Shown here piece by piece: positions 46,605 to 58,628 of a stretch of DNA of 64,000 nt. This stretch comes from Botryotinia globosa (Eukaryota; Ascomycota; Leotiomycetes; Helotiales; Sclerotiniaceae): positions 620,001 through 684,000 of the forward strand of contig RCSZ01000016.1 of assembly GCA_014898425.1 (NCBI GenBank), in the 5' to 3' direction. Positions within the stretch are counted from its first letter, which is position 1. Each line of letters starts with the position of its first letter. Position numbers and translations under genes: made by a program. The notes under the pieces were generated by a model that was not told the DNA's origin, did no database searches, and was given only the letters and a program-made list of their open reading frames with translations.

Positions 46605-49600
46605 TTATTGTTGAAAAGCATGTCCTGACTTGCCTCTCCCGATAGTTTTGAAACTGCCTCCTGATTCCATAATATCAAAACGGCTTGCACCCATAGCTTC
46701 GAGATCCGTCATTCCCGAGAACCAGAAGCCGACAATGACAACTAGATAACTAAGAAGAAGAATGGAACCTTTGAAATAATTGCTCTTTCCTTCACCATAC
46801 ATGTAACTTAGCAAGAATACACAAATGATGACCGTCACCATATCCCACTGTGGAAATATGAGGCTGAAAGATTTATCTACGAGTTCAGAACCTTCTAACC
46901 ATTGGCCATTGATGGCACTAAACAAAACCAGAGCCGGAATCTGTAGTAGACACACTTGGAGTGCATAAGCAGACCCGATCTCCATAGACAATGCGATGTT
47001 GCCATTCATTGCAAATGAAATGGCGTTCTAGACAATTCATGTTAGCTTTTTGCATACAAGATTGAGAGTAGAAGTACTTACAAGAAACTCGGTTGTATTC
47101 GGAACAAGTGCGAATAATGTGATACCGAGGAACTTCTCGTCAATTGCTACATTTGAAAGAACGACATCGACTGTATTGACTAAAATCTCTGCAATAAGAG
47201 CATAAAGAACAGTAGCACCACACAAAATCACTGAACTCTTCATTCGGCTCCAGTTTGGCGCATCATGACCACCACTTGCAGCATGAGCCTCTGCATTAAC
47301 AGCCTCTTCAGGCTCCGTATGCACAGCGGTTGTTCTCAAAGGAGGCAGCTTGTGCGCATGAGTAGTAGATGCCTTTCGATGAGGTGGTCGGGCTGCATCT
47401 CGAGCAGCAATTGTAGCAGCGGTTGCAGCCATTTCAGCTACTTCGCGAACAAATGTCGTATTTTGAGCCTCTGTGAATCCCGGTATTTGGAAATCAGATT
47501 TTGTACTGTCTCCTGCAGCGCTCTTGGGTGGAACTAAATGAGGTGTCTGGACTGAACCATTCTGATTAACGTCTTCGGGAGTGCAGTCCTTAGGGTTGAT
47601 TCCGGCTTGCTTTAAGGACTGGCCAAGGATGCGTTTATATAGTTGAGAGTCCCGAATTTCATTTCCGCGATGATCGGAAGCAGCCTGAGCGTGTCTTTGC
47701 GCGCGAGTTTGTGGGGCGCCACCCGAAGGTTGTTGGATATTAGTAGTATTGACTTCCGGCTTTTGCTTATCTTCTGATTCATTATTCCATATGACTGCCG
47801 CGTGAGTTCGAAGAGTAAACCATAGTCCAATGACATACGAAAGGAACAGAAGCACGGCGGCAAACCAGCAATACGGGCGGACAGCTTCCAGGTAAAATCT
47901 GTCGTTCAATGCAGGCGATTGTGAAAAATAACAACGACGGCAATCACGACTTGTTGAGTCATACGTGTCGGTGCATGAGAGGCAGTTGAGTTCGTGCTGA
48001 GCATAGTAGTTAGCGAGGGGCCCATGGCTATGCAGATATTCATCAACTTACGGTTCCGTAGATTTGATAGAACAGAGTAGGACCAAATGCGGCAAGGACA
48101 GCAAACAGTAGCATCGTCGAAGTCACCCCAGCAGACTTAACATTGAAACGTTGAGTTTTCCTCTTGATGGCACCAAAACACATGGATAAACCAGGCAAGA
48201 ACAAAATACCAGCGAAAATACTACCGATAATACTTCCTTCAACAAGCTGCCCTTTACCTTGATTCAAAGCGATGCAATACAAAAAGACCTCTACCAACGT
48301 AGAGAAGAAAGCATTGATCGCAGCACCGAGTCCCATAGAGGATTGAGCAGAAATAGAAGCTACAGCTTGTCCTATGAAGTAAGCAAGAGGGATAATTGAG
48401 AGTAGGGCCATAGTGAACAAAAATGCCGGGTGGGTGATTGTGATTTTCATATGAAGCATCTCCAAAAGAACCCAATAGTCAAAGATGACGAACAAAACAA
48501 CAGCCATGAGATTTATCAAGAAAATGTTGGTCCCATCTACTGTGTATTTCCAGTACTTGCTGCCCACGGCGCGATATGTGCAGACGAGGATCGAGGAATT
48601 CGGAATGGATCCACGAGAATATGCTGAATCTGATTGGAAAGACAAAGCTAAAGGATGTCGACGTAGGTGGTCAAATAGCAGCATCGTAACCTTACCCATG
48701 GGGATCCAAAAGACAAGGAACCAACATATACCAGAGGCGATAAAAAGTAGTGGCGTGATCAGTCCGTAGAAGAATAGAAAAAAGATAACTCGTCCAGTAT
48801 TCCACTGACCCCTTCCAAAAAGTCTTCTTTTATTGGGCCGTGCTGAATCTTCTCGATGAGTACCGCGTCTTGAACGACCGAGTAAACTATCCGTCTCGCT
48901 ACCACCAAACGAGTCAATGCTTCTCCTTGATCGGCCTACGATTGATCGGGGATGATGAGGCCCAAAAAATAGTCTCCCATCCTCAATATCTCCACTTTGC
49001 CATTGTTCATATTCCGTGATGGTACGGCCCTCTCCTTCATCTTCGTGAGCATAAGCTTCGTCTTGTTCGAGTCGAACGAATTTTCCAAAAGGATAGAAAA
49101 GATAGCCAGCCAGATCTAAGAGTACGCGACCATATGCAATAGCACTCGGCGCTGCTCCGAAGATGAAACATACCAACGCTCCAGTCAATGCTGCAAGTGC
49201 CAGCCACCAACCAAAAACTAGTGTCCAGATAATGTTGAAGAATATCAGCCACTTGTTGACGCGACCACCAGGAGATGAATGAATATCGCCTTCTGCTGTC
49301 TTCTGAACTGAACGGTTCTTTTTGTACAGTGCAGGCTTCCAGATTCTTATACCGAAAGGATGGGTTTGGTTTATTGCCTGTTGACGATCCTTGAGTGTGA
49401 AACTTTCCGCATCACTTAGGGAATCTTCTTCGTCCTCCTCCTCCACCTCTGCGACACCATCTTCTCCCTGCAAGGTATCCTCGCCCGATGTAGTCATTTG
49501 ATCGTCTTTCGTCCTTTCACCACTGGTGGAAACCGCCGCTTCAGCTTCAGCCTCCGCTTCTGCTTCTTCCTCGTGGGAAGAATCTAGTCTTGGTAAAGTT

Positions 49601-50292
49601 GGTTGAGTTGGAGCAGGTCGTCTCCTCACGGTTCCAGGACCATGTCTAGAAGGTCCAAACCCGGATGCAATACCCCCAATTCCAAGTCCCGCCTGTTGCT
49701 TGTTCATTTCTTCTTCCATCTCCGTCACATCATCATCTACCGAGAATTCTTGCCCTCTATGAGGCGCTTGTACGTTTGATGAAGCTCTACGCGGCATGGG
49801 AGGTTTCTTTGGTCGCTGACCTGCTCGACCGCGGTCGGAAGGTCCTAGCATGGGAGATCTCGCTGGCTGGAATGATCGTGAAGATTCTAAACCGACAGGC
49901 TGGGGTCGCTCGCCGGTCATGGACGATTCGCTATTTCTATGGCCGTCGACAAGTTGTGGAGTCTGAGGAGTTGATTGGATAGTCCCTATACTTAGCATTA
50001 GTAAATCTATAATCTGGTAAACCTGTAACAAACAATAGCAAAGGTTGGAAATTGAATGTGCAAGCAAATTTCAGAGTGGCGTACCATATCCTCCTGCATT
50101 ATCTGTTCTCCGTCGTATTGTGTCCGTAGACTGAAAACTTTCCGCCAGACCATCATTTTGTTGCGAGATAGATCTTGATAATGGATGCCGCGTATCTGTG
50201 GGACTTGTTGGTGTTGACATGCCGGAAGGAGTTGGAGTTGTATCTTGAGTCTCTTTCCCAGATCCTGAAGATTCGCCGGGAGTTCGAGACAT
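46605..50292 (-). CDS. vnx1: VNX1-type vacuolar cation/H+ antiporter (CaCA family)
   Basis: CDS complement(join(46605..47027,47082..47996,48052..49985,50085..50292)), 1159 aa. A long cytosolic N-terminus (about 270 residues, Ser/Pro-rich with a Glu-Ala repeat) precedes the membrane part. The two conserved CaCA alpha-repeats are visible: GLGAAINAFFSTLVEVFLYC with LNQGKGQLVEGSIIGSI, and ALVPNTTEFLNAISFAMNGN with LSMEIGSAYALQVCLLQIPA. Between them lie a Cys-rich loop (NCLSC ... CRRC) and a long His/Ser-rich cytosolic loop. This architecture matches yeast Vnx1, a low-affinity Na+/K+ : H+ exchanger of the vacuole in the Ca2+/cation family, so monovalent rather than Ca2+ exchange is favoured by length and layout, though not provable here. 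Exon joints are phase 1, 0 and 0. Confidence 0.9.
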
Positions 50293-50486
50293 TTTGTGAC
50301 TCGAACCTTGTACACCGACTTAAATTTTATCTGCCAACCAGTCAAAGAGTATGATGCGATCAGTCGCACATCGGGTATGGAAACAAGCTTAAGGCTTGGA
50401 TTAAGTTGAGTTCTTTGGTTAGTATAATTGATAGTTCCCGCGTTTGTGGAAGCTTGAACATGCGAAGAATACGAGAGGAGTAAGCA

Positions 50487-50538
<52 letters not shown>
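50487..50538. repeat. GAT trinucleotide microsatellite (about 17 copies)
   Basis: Uninterrupted GAT repeats about 195 bp upstream of the antiporter ATG. On the minus strand this reads ATC, and the open frame crossing it (poly-Ser) is an artefact. Confidence 0.95.
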
Positions 50539-51381
50539 CATTCAATATGAGAAAAAGTCTTGGGTGAATTATCGAAATATGTTATTATGTTTACGGATGT
50601 ATGTGATGGCAGTAAGAAGGTAGGTAGGTGGGTATCTTCAACTATTAAGAGAATTCGATGAGAGAGGAAAGGGAAAGTTGGGAAGTTGGGAAGATGAGAA
50701 GAAGAGAAGAAGAGAATATGGGACGATGAGAAAGCGAGAGATTAAGAAAATCCCAATGGAATATAATTGTTATGTTATTTTTCTCCAGGTTGCGGCGCTT
50801 GGGTTGCGAACTTGTGGTTAGATATCGTAGCAACGTTGAATTGATTTGAATCATCCTTTGAGAAAAAAAAAGATCAGGCGGATATGGAAAACAAAGTTTG
50901 TTTCGTTTCTTGGGTTTCTTATCGAATGGAATGGAATGCTACTACATTACATTACAATTTACATGGTACTTTCGAATTTTTGACTGAATTGTGTGTGTAT
51001 CTCTTGATCATGTATGTGTATGTGTACTCGTAGAGACAAGGAAAGACAAGACGGAAAGGACGCTTGCTTTCATGTGCAATGATGATAGAAGTTGAGTATG
51101 GTGGTACCAAGTTCCAACCTAGTCAGCTCGTCTTTCATTGGCGTGTGCTGCGTTGTACATTCATTCATTTATTCATTCCCCTCCGCCCACTCAAAAAACG
51201 GTTGTAGGTATGATATGATATATAGACCTAGATGTATACAGAGTAGACGTAGATGTATATAGGATTTCATTTGTATGTACTCGCAGATATCTATCTAGAT
51301 ATCTATCTTATCCACACCTAACAGTTACCTAGGGATGTACCTATCGATAACTCTTCATCATTCCCGTCACTCCAGACTCTA

Positions 51382-51428
51382 TGGATATGAATATGGATAT
51401 GGATATGGATATGGATATGGATATGGAT
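51382..51428. repeat. 6-bp minisatellite (ATGGAT)
   Basis: Seven to eight tandem copies of ATGGAT with one variant, non-coding, between the two divergent genes. Confidence 0.9.
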
Positions 51429-52101
51429 CCTTATTGTTAAATTAAATCTGGAGTCTGGAGTGCATACACTGTCGTGCTAGGCAAGACTGAAGAGTTGATA
51501 AGAGTTGTGGTGATTTGCATGATGAATGAATGATTGGCTTCCTTGTATCAAAAGGTTCTATCGTGTCACGTGTGAGAGGAATCCATCGTAGTCTCGCAGA
51601 ACGGGATATTTGATAATCCCACTTCTGATCCTTTGTGGATAGCCTCCAGGGTCCTTAGCTTGACGCGAGCTTTTCTTACTAATAAGAGAATGAATGAGAA
51701 GTTATGAATTATAAAGTCATGAATTATAAAGTTATGAAGTTATTTATGAACTGCTCAAGTGCAAGGAATCCGACGCGTCTACGCTTGTTACCTAGAAAAA
51801 TAAAGTGTAAGCCTTACCTTACCTTACCTACCTTACCTACCTTATCTACCTAGAACCTACTTGACCCGACCGAGATTCTTAGCGTCCTAGCCTCGTGTGT
51901 GCACTGTGCACAGCAAAGGTAACCAGGTTACCCAGCAAGACGAGACGAGACGTAATACACTTGTGATACCTTAGGATAAATCAACAAATTATCAGCCTTG
52001 AAGAAACAACAACATTACAAATCTTCAAGTCACCGATTATTCCATCACCATTTGGGATCTTGTTCCTCTTTTCAACTTCTTTCCCCCCAAACTCATCCAT
52101 C

Positions 52102-53377
52102 ATGGCCTTGGATAGCTTCTTTCATAATAAGATTGAGAGCATGAAGCTCGAAATCATTCAAGGTCAAGCGGTTCTACGAAGATTAGAAGCTCAACGAAAT
52201 GACTACAACTCAAGAGGTACCTTTGCAGATGCTGTCGCATAAGAAAGAGTAGCAGCTAATCATGTTAGTGCGGCTTCTACGAGAGGAGCTCGGTTTATTA
52301 CAACAACCTGGATCCTATGTTGGTGAGGTGGTAAAGGTTATGGGCACAAAGAAGGTGTTGGTCAAGGTGCACCCAGAAGGCAAATATGGTATGGTATTTA
52401 TCCAAGACGCATAAATATCCACAGCACTGATTTTGAATGAAGTCGTCGATATTGCGGATAGTGTCGATATTTCAAAACTTACCGTTGGAAAGAGGGTTAC
52501 CCTTCTTTCGGATTCCTATAAACTCGAAAAGATGCTCCCGTCATCCGTCGATCCTCTTGTATCTCTTATGATGGTCGAAAAGGTTCCAGATAGTACATAC
52601 GACATGATTGGTGGTTTAGATCAGCAAGTAAAGGAAATCAAGGAGGTTATTGAGCTTGGTCTTAAGCACCCGGAACTTTTCGAATCTCTCGGTATAGCAC
52701 AACCTAAAGGTGTTCTTCTTTACGGACCTCCGGGAACAGGAAAGACTTTGCTGGCAAGAGCTGTCGCACATCACACTGACTGTAGGTTCATTCGAGTTTC
52801 TGGTTCTGAATTGGTTCAAAAATATATTGGTGAGGGTTCAAGAATGGTCAGAGAGCTATTCGTCATGGCAAGAGAACACGCTCCATCCATCATCTTCATG
52901 GACGAAATCGATTCTATTGGATCTTCGCGTGTGGAGGGGTCTTCAGGTGGTGATTCTGAAGTTCAAAGAACTATGTTGGAACTACTGAATCAATTGGATG
53001 GTTTCGAGCCAACCAAGGGAATCAAGGTCATCATGGCTACCAATCGTCTAGATATTTTGGATCCGGCACTTTTACGACCAGGTCGTATCGACAGAAAGAT
53101 CGAATTTCCACCCCCAACTGTCGAGGCCAGAGCCGACATTTTACGAATTCACAGCCGCAGCATGAACCTGACTCGTGGTATCAACTTGACAAAGATTGCG
53201 GAGAAGATGAACGGATGTTCAGGAGCCGAGTTGAAGGGTGTTTGCACGGAAGCTGGAATGTACGCTTTGAGAGAGCGCAGAGTTCATGTCACTCAAGAGG
53301 ATTTCGATTTGGCGACAGCTAAGGTATTGAACAAGCATGACGACAAGGAAGTCAGTTTGGGCAAGTTATGGAAGTAG
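52102..53377 (+). CDS. RPT6: 26S proteasome regulatory subunit Rpt6 (AAA ATPase)
   Basis: CDS join(52102..52216,52269..52388,52443..53377), 389 aa, introns 52 and 54 nt, both phase 1. It is a near-canonical Rpt6/Sug1: N-terminal coiled coil ([20 protein letters not shown]), OB-fold ([20 protein letters not shown]), then the AAA module with Walker A GPPGTGKT at residues 173-180, Walker B IIFMDEID with Asp232-Glu233, sensor MATNR and arginine-finger RPGRIDRK. The protein ends ...SLGKLWK. It unfolds and feeds ubiquitinated substrates into the 20S core as part of the Rpt1-6 ring in cytosol and nucleus. Length and all motifs are normal. Identity is secure because the subunit is highly conserved. 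Confidence 0.98.
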
Positions 53378-54609
53378 GCGGTTGGGTAATGGTCGGAATG
53401 GCATTTGTACAGTACAACAGCATGAAGAGCAAAGAGATATCAATTCAAACATATTTGGTGTTTTAGCTTACCTCTCTCGAGCCTCTCAAGTCAATTTGAA
53501 GCTTCACGATTTCGGAGTTCCCCTTTTTAGTAGTCCGATCCGAGTTGCAGGAAGCCGGTGAAGTTGCCGAATTTTGAACTTTGTGCTTCCGCTTGAGCGA
53601 TCCTCACCTTGTTTTTTGAAGGACAAGCCCAGATCTGCGTTCTGCAGTACCCTATTGCCATGGTTTTTTTTTGCCACCAGAAATGTGAAGGATTTGAAAA
53701 TGCTACACGAAGGGTGCACAGAGGTGGATCTAAGTGACAATCGACTGACAGACTGACCTTTTTATTAGCCGTTGAGACCATATCGCAAATGCCAATAGAC
53801 TATCCCGATACCCTGAGAGCTACTCGTACTTCATGACCAGATATTAACATTGTAGAGTTGATATTGTTGTTCTGGATTTATTCAAGATCACACAGCTCCA
53901 GATTCCATAAACCTACATCTCACCATGTTGAATTACTCGAATATACTCGAGTCTTGTGTACTAATAATGATTCTAGCTTGGAGTCTAGAATAATGGTTGG
54001 AGAATGCTACGGCCACGATCAGGTTTGGGCCCCAGTGATGAGATTCATGAGATTCATGAGATTCATGAGAATTGCAAAGTTTCCCCCTTTGGGAAAACGG
54101 TGAGCCATTCCATACTCTATTTGGTAGATTTATGCTTTTTCAGTGGGGGGAATGAAGGTAAAAAAGAAAGTGGGGTCCTATGACGATAAAAAAGCTGGAG
54201 CTTCCAACTAGGAGATCAAGCTTGGGAGAGGTCTACATAGTGAGCTACAGTGCCAGGGACTTTCAATATAGATTAGAAATCGCTTTCCTCTTTTTCTTTC
54301 TTCCTTCATACCACCATACCATTCACATCTCGACCATCTATCTCACCGCGACGATATCATATCAATACATTTCGGAATATAGAGAATTGGATTTACCTTA
54401 ACCCTCCCACATTATATCACGTATGTCCGTATTCCCCCTCTTTACCCCGCCGTGCCCAGCTCTCGCATTCTTGAGACTATTGGCAAATTCAACATTCTAT
54501 TCCATATCCAATGGAAATAGCTACCGCAAGAGCATCAAACTTTGTAACACGTACTAATGGAGATTGCAGAGACAAATAGACAAGAGCATTTAATACGAAT
54601 ACCGGCATC
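53378..54609. other. Intergenic, no supported gene
   Basis: About 1.2 kb between Rpt6 and the FGGY kinase. It contains a short ATGAGATTC repeat (about 3.5 copies, 54038-54068). Short open frames lack support. The final part is CT-rich promoter-like sequence. Confidence 0.55.
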
Positions 54610-57076
54610 ATGAATCACTCATTGCCTTTCCGTCAAAACTACAGGAAGTAAGTGGATTTATATCCCCCGCCAACAGTTCTTACGCCAATACTGCTTGTAT
54701 TCGCGCATTGTTAGATCTCTGTACTGATTATCTATCTTTTAGACCATCGCGTCAAGCGAGTATGGAGTGAGTACTTTTCGTTATATCAAGAATTTCGATT
54801 CATTACCTGGCATGTTCAAATGGTTGTGCCAAGCTCGGGTATTGGATGTGGTGGATGCCCAACGCATCTTTTGATCAAGACCCAAACACAACTCGAACAT
54901 TTCTGATTAAGTCCCGAGAATTGGATATGGAAATACAAATTCATAGGGTGCCTTGGATTGATTCGAACAATGAGAAGTTTGGGAGCCGAATGGACACCAA
55001 TTGCTGCATCAATGGCAAGAATGAGTGAAAGCTGATACTGACATTTCTATAGTCCACATAACGATTTGAACCCTCATGTAGACCATTTCAGTAAGTTCTC
55101 CTCGAGTATCTTAACGAATCCGTACTCTAGAATCAATCGAAAGACGTTTCTGCCACATTTAAAACTCGGATCATCTTCACTCGTTGACATTAGCTAATTT
55201 TTGTGATAAACAGTCGGTATCGATGTTGGAACTGGATCAGCCAGAGCCTGTATCATCGATGCTTCAGGAGATATCAAGGCTTGTAAGTTTTACACACCGA
55301 AAGTGTATTTTAGAAGCACTAACGTTTAATAGTGGCTACAGAAAACATTGGATTATGGCAACCAGAAGTTGGATACTATGAACAATCCACAACAGACATC
55401 TGGAGATGTATTTGCATGTGTGTGCAAAGAGCTCTCAGCCAACACAACATCGATCCAACAACAATTCGTGGTATCGGTTTCGATGCTACCTGCTCCTTGG
55501 CAGTATTCTCAGAGGATACCGACGAACCAGTACCTGTCACCGGTCCAAACTTCGCAAACGATGGCAATGACCGCAACGTTATTCTATGGCTTGATCACCG
55601 ACCAGTCGAAGAGGCGAAGAAAATCAACGACACCAAACACAATCTACTACGATATCTTGGAGGAAAGATGAGCATTGAGATGGAAATTCCCAAGGTTCTG
55701 TGGCTTAAGAACAACATGCCACCGGAGCTCTTTGACCGCTGCAAGTTCTATGATTTGGCAGATGCTTTGACGCATATCGCAACTGGCAATGAAAGCAGAT
55801 CCTATTGCAGTACTGTCTGCAAGCAAGGGTTTGTCCCAGTTGGTGTTGATGGAAGTGTAAAGGGATGGCAAGAGGACTTCTACGAAGCTATTGGTTTGGG
55901 TGATCTAACCAAAGATAACTTCAAGCGAATGGGAGGAGTAGATGGAGTAGTAAGCCCGCTTCTAACTGCAACTTATGATTTTCAATCATCCAAATAAATG
56001 CTAACATAATCGTACAGAACGGCAAGTATCTCAGCGCCGGTGAACTTGTTGGTACCCTCAGCGAAAAGGCTGGTAACGAACTTGGTCTCCCAGCTGGAAT
56101 TGCTATCGGAAGTGGTGTTATTGATGCTTATGCTGGATGGATTGGCACTGTTGGTGCAAAGGTCAACTTGGGACAAGATTATCTCGATACCGGAGCACCC
56201 AAGAATGACATCTCCCAAGCATTCAGCCGTCTTGCAGCTGTAGCTGGAACCTCTACCTGTCATTTGGCTATGTCTCGCGAACCTGTCTTCGTAGATGGAG
56301 TCTGGGGTCCTTACAGAGACGTTCTGCTACCTGGCTACTGGATGGCAGAAGGTGGTCAGTCTGCAACTGGTGAACTTCTTAAGCACGTCTTGGAGACTCA
56401 TCCAGCATATAATGAAGCCATGTCCATGGCAGAATCATTCAACACCAGCATTTACGATTACCTAAACTCCCATCTTGAGGAATTGAAGGAGAAGGAAAAC
56501 GCTCCAACCATCTCATACCTTGGACGTCACTTCTTCTTCTACGGTGATCTCTGGGGTAACCGTTCACCAATTGCCAACCCAAAGATGACTGGTTCAGTCA
56601 TTGGTCTTACCAACGACCGCAGCATGGATGGCCTAGCCATTTATTACTATGCAACCATGGAATTTATTGCAATGCAGACCCGTCAAATTGTCGAAACCAT
56701 GAACAGTGCCGGTCACTCCATCACCTCCATCTTCATGTCGGGTTCCCAATGCCAGAATAAGATTCTCATGGAACTTATGGCTACTACATGCGCTATGCCA
56801 GTTCTGATCCCAAGATATGTGCACGCAGCTGTTGTTCATGGTGCCGCCATGTTGGGTGCTAAAGCTGCCAGTGCAGACAAGGAGGGCAAGACAGAAGAGT
56901 TGTGGAGCATCATGGATAGAATGAGCAAGCCGGGCAAAGTAACCAGACCAGGAAAGAACGCCAATGAGAAGAAGTTGCTGGATGTTAAGTACAAGGTATT
57001 CCTTGAGCAGTGCCACACTCAACAGGTATACAGAGACCAAGTTGATGAAGCAATTGAGGGCTGGAACTATGAGTAA
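54610..57076 (+). CDS. FGGY-family carbohydrate kinase (ribulokinase-like, YDR109C type)
   Basis: CDS join(54610..54647,54743..54766,55053..55090,55214..55282,55333..55949,56018..57076), 614 aa. The phosphate-1 loop of the actin-like ATPase fold is HFIGIDVGTGSARA, assembled over small exons of 24, 38 and 69 nt. GIGFDATCSLAVF and ILWLDHRP follow (metal/sugar site of FGGY kinases); GIAIGSGVIDAYAGWIGTVG and IFMSGSQCQNKILMELMA are the C-terminal domain motifs. Yeast Ydr109c and human FGGY act on D-ribulose, making D-ribulose-5-phosphate as metabolite repair; the same is inferred here. The start is at 54610; an ATG at 54762 in the 24-nt exon (giving MDPHNDLNPH) is an equally possible start, in which case exon 1 is leader. 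Confidence 0.9.
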
Positions 57077-58628
57077 ATGACCTTGATGGGAAAAGGCAAG
57101 ACTTTTCATTACGAATGAACGAAACTTTGGGACGGATGGTTGGGATTGCTGAGGGTAGATAGTTGGGTAATAGGTTAGCGTATTTTTTTGCAAAGGATCT
57201 GCAGAAATACATTACGATGTTAGAATAGATAGTCTTTCTTTCAAATTTTGCTCCCCCTAAATTGAGTATGTGAAGAAGAAAAGCGAGAGATGTCGAAATC
57301 AGTGTTCATCTCATTACAACTTATCCCAACCCCAAACAAATTGTACGCTATCAGGTAAAACCATCTCGATATTATGAATGAATGGACATCACTCAGCAAG
57401 TCCAATTCTTCGCGTACAGAACCCAAGTCGACATTCACTCACTCTATCACTCTCATCTCAGATAATGCAATGAATAGACCAATTCCCCCCTCGTCTTCCC
57501 GCTCCACAATCATCTGATCTTCTTCCTCTACACAATATTGAAATAAGGAATAAGCACCTAGATAGATAGTTATCAACAGCAATCCATCCATCCATAATCG
57601 ATCTACCTATCTCAGCTCATCTCATCTCATTTCACTTTATTTCATTTACTTTCGTTCCTTCATTTAGTATGGGTTCTCACATTCGCATCGTACTGCATGG
57701 TATAGCAGTCCTTATTCCTAGGTAGGGAGGTAGGGAGGTAGGCAAATATCGAAAACGATTCATTCATTCATCAGCATCATCATCAGCACCACACACATCA
57801 TATCATATCATACCTACCTTAAATAGCCCTGGAGGTACTCATCCCATTCATATACAAGCAAGCAAGTAAGTAAGTAAGCAAACAAACAAACAAGCAAGTA
57901 AGTACGCAAAGAAGCAAAGAAGCAATGAGGAGATCCGAATTTCATCATTCATTCATTCATTCATTCATTCAATATCAACCCCTTCGATTACTTGATTACT
58001 CGACTGATCGATTTTACTAATTATTCCTACTCGTGTATATACTAGGTACCTATATCTCATAAGTATCATCTAGAAATTTCGATACTTGAATCACCTCCCT
58101 CTCTTTCCATTTCTCGTTTCCCTTTTCTGTGTCTATCTCCTTGCCATCTGTATGTGTATCTTCATCTCTACCCTTTTCAATGAGGGAAAAGGAAAAGATG
58201 GAATAATATCCACTATTATACCAATATATATATATATACATATATATTTACCAATGTATTTTTATCCACCCATTTCTTCATTTTCTCGTTTTCTCGCCTG
58301 TAAGTATTCGTATGCACGTGTACATGTCCAAACATGTATATTTCAATTCGAATCCAAATCCAAATGCCATTCCCACTCCCGTTTCCAACATACCCCCCGA
58401 ACCCCAACTCTTGAAATTTCTTGAGAAATGTACAGACATATACAACAGTCTAGTAAGCCGTTGATTTCATGGTACCCCTTGCCCTTCCCTTTCCTCATGC
58501 TTGCCGCCCAAGCTAAAAATATACAATAGGCCAATCTAATACCCATCCATCTGATGTACCCTTACTCCAACTCCGAAAATATATTATACAAGAATCTCCC
58601 CTCCACTTCAACCCCTTTCCATTAACCA
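57077..58628. other. Convergent intergenic region with simple repeats
   Basis: About 1.5 kb between 3' ends of the FGGY kinase and bZIP genes. It contains AAGTAAGT/AAACA series near 57860-57900, an ATTC array at 57947-57975, and a TA run near 58228. No gene is supported; part must be 3' untranslated. Confidence 0.55.
57947..57975. repeat. ATTC tetranucleotide microsatellite
   Basis: About six tandem copies of ATTC in non-coding DNA. Confidence 0.85.

Larger units (their letters stand above)
50293..52101. other. Divergent intergenic region with simple repeats
   Basis: 1.8 kb lie between the antiporter and Rpt6 starts. It holds a GAT array, an ATGGAT array and a CCTTA/CCTACC series at about 51815-51860. 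It is probably the two promoters; no gene is supported. No clear TGGTGGCAA-like proteasome element of yeast type was spotted upstream of Rpt6. Confidence 0.5.
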
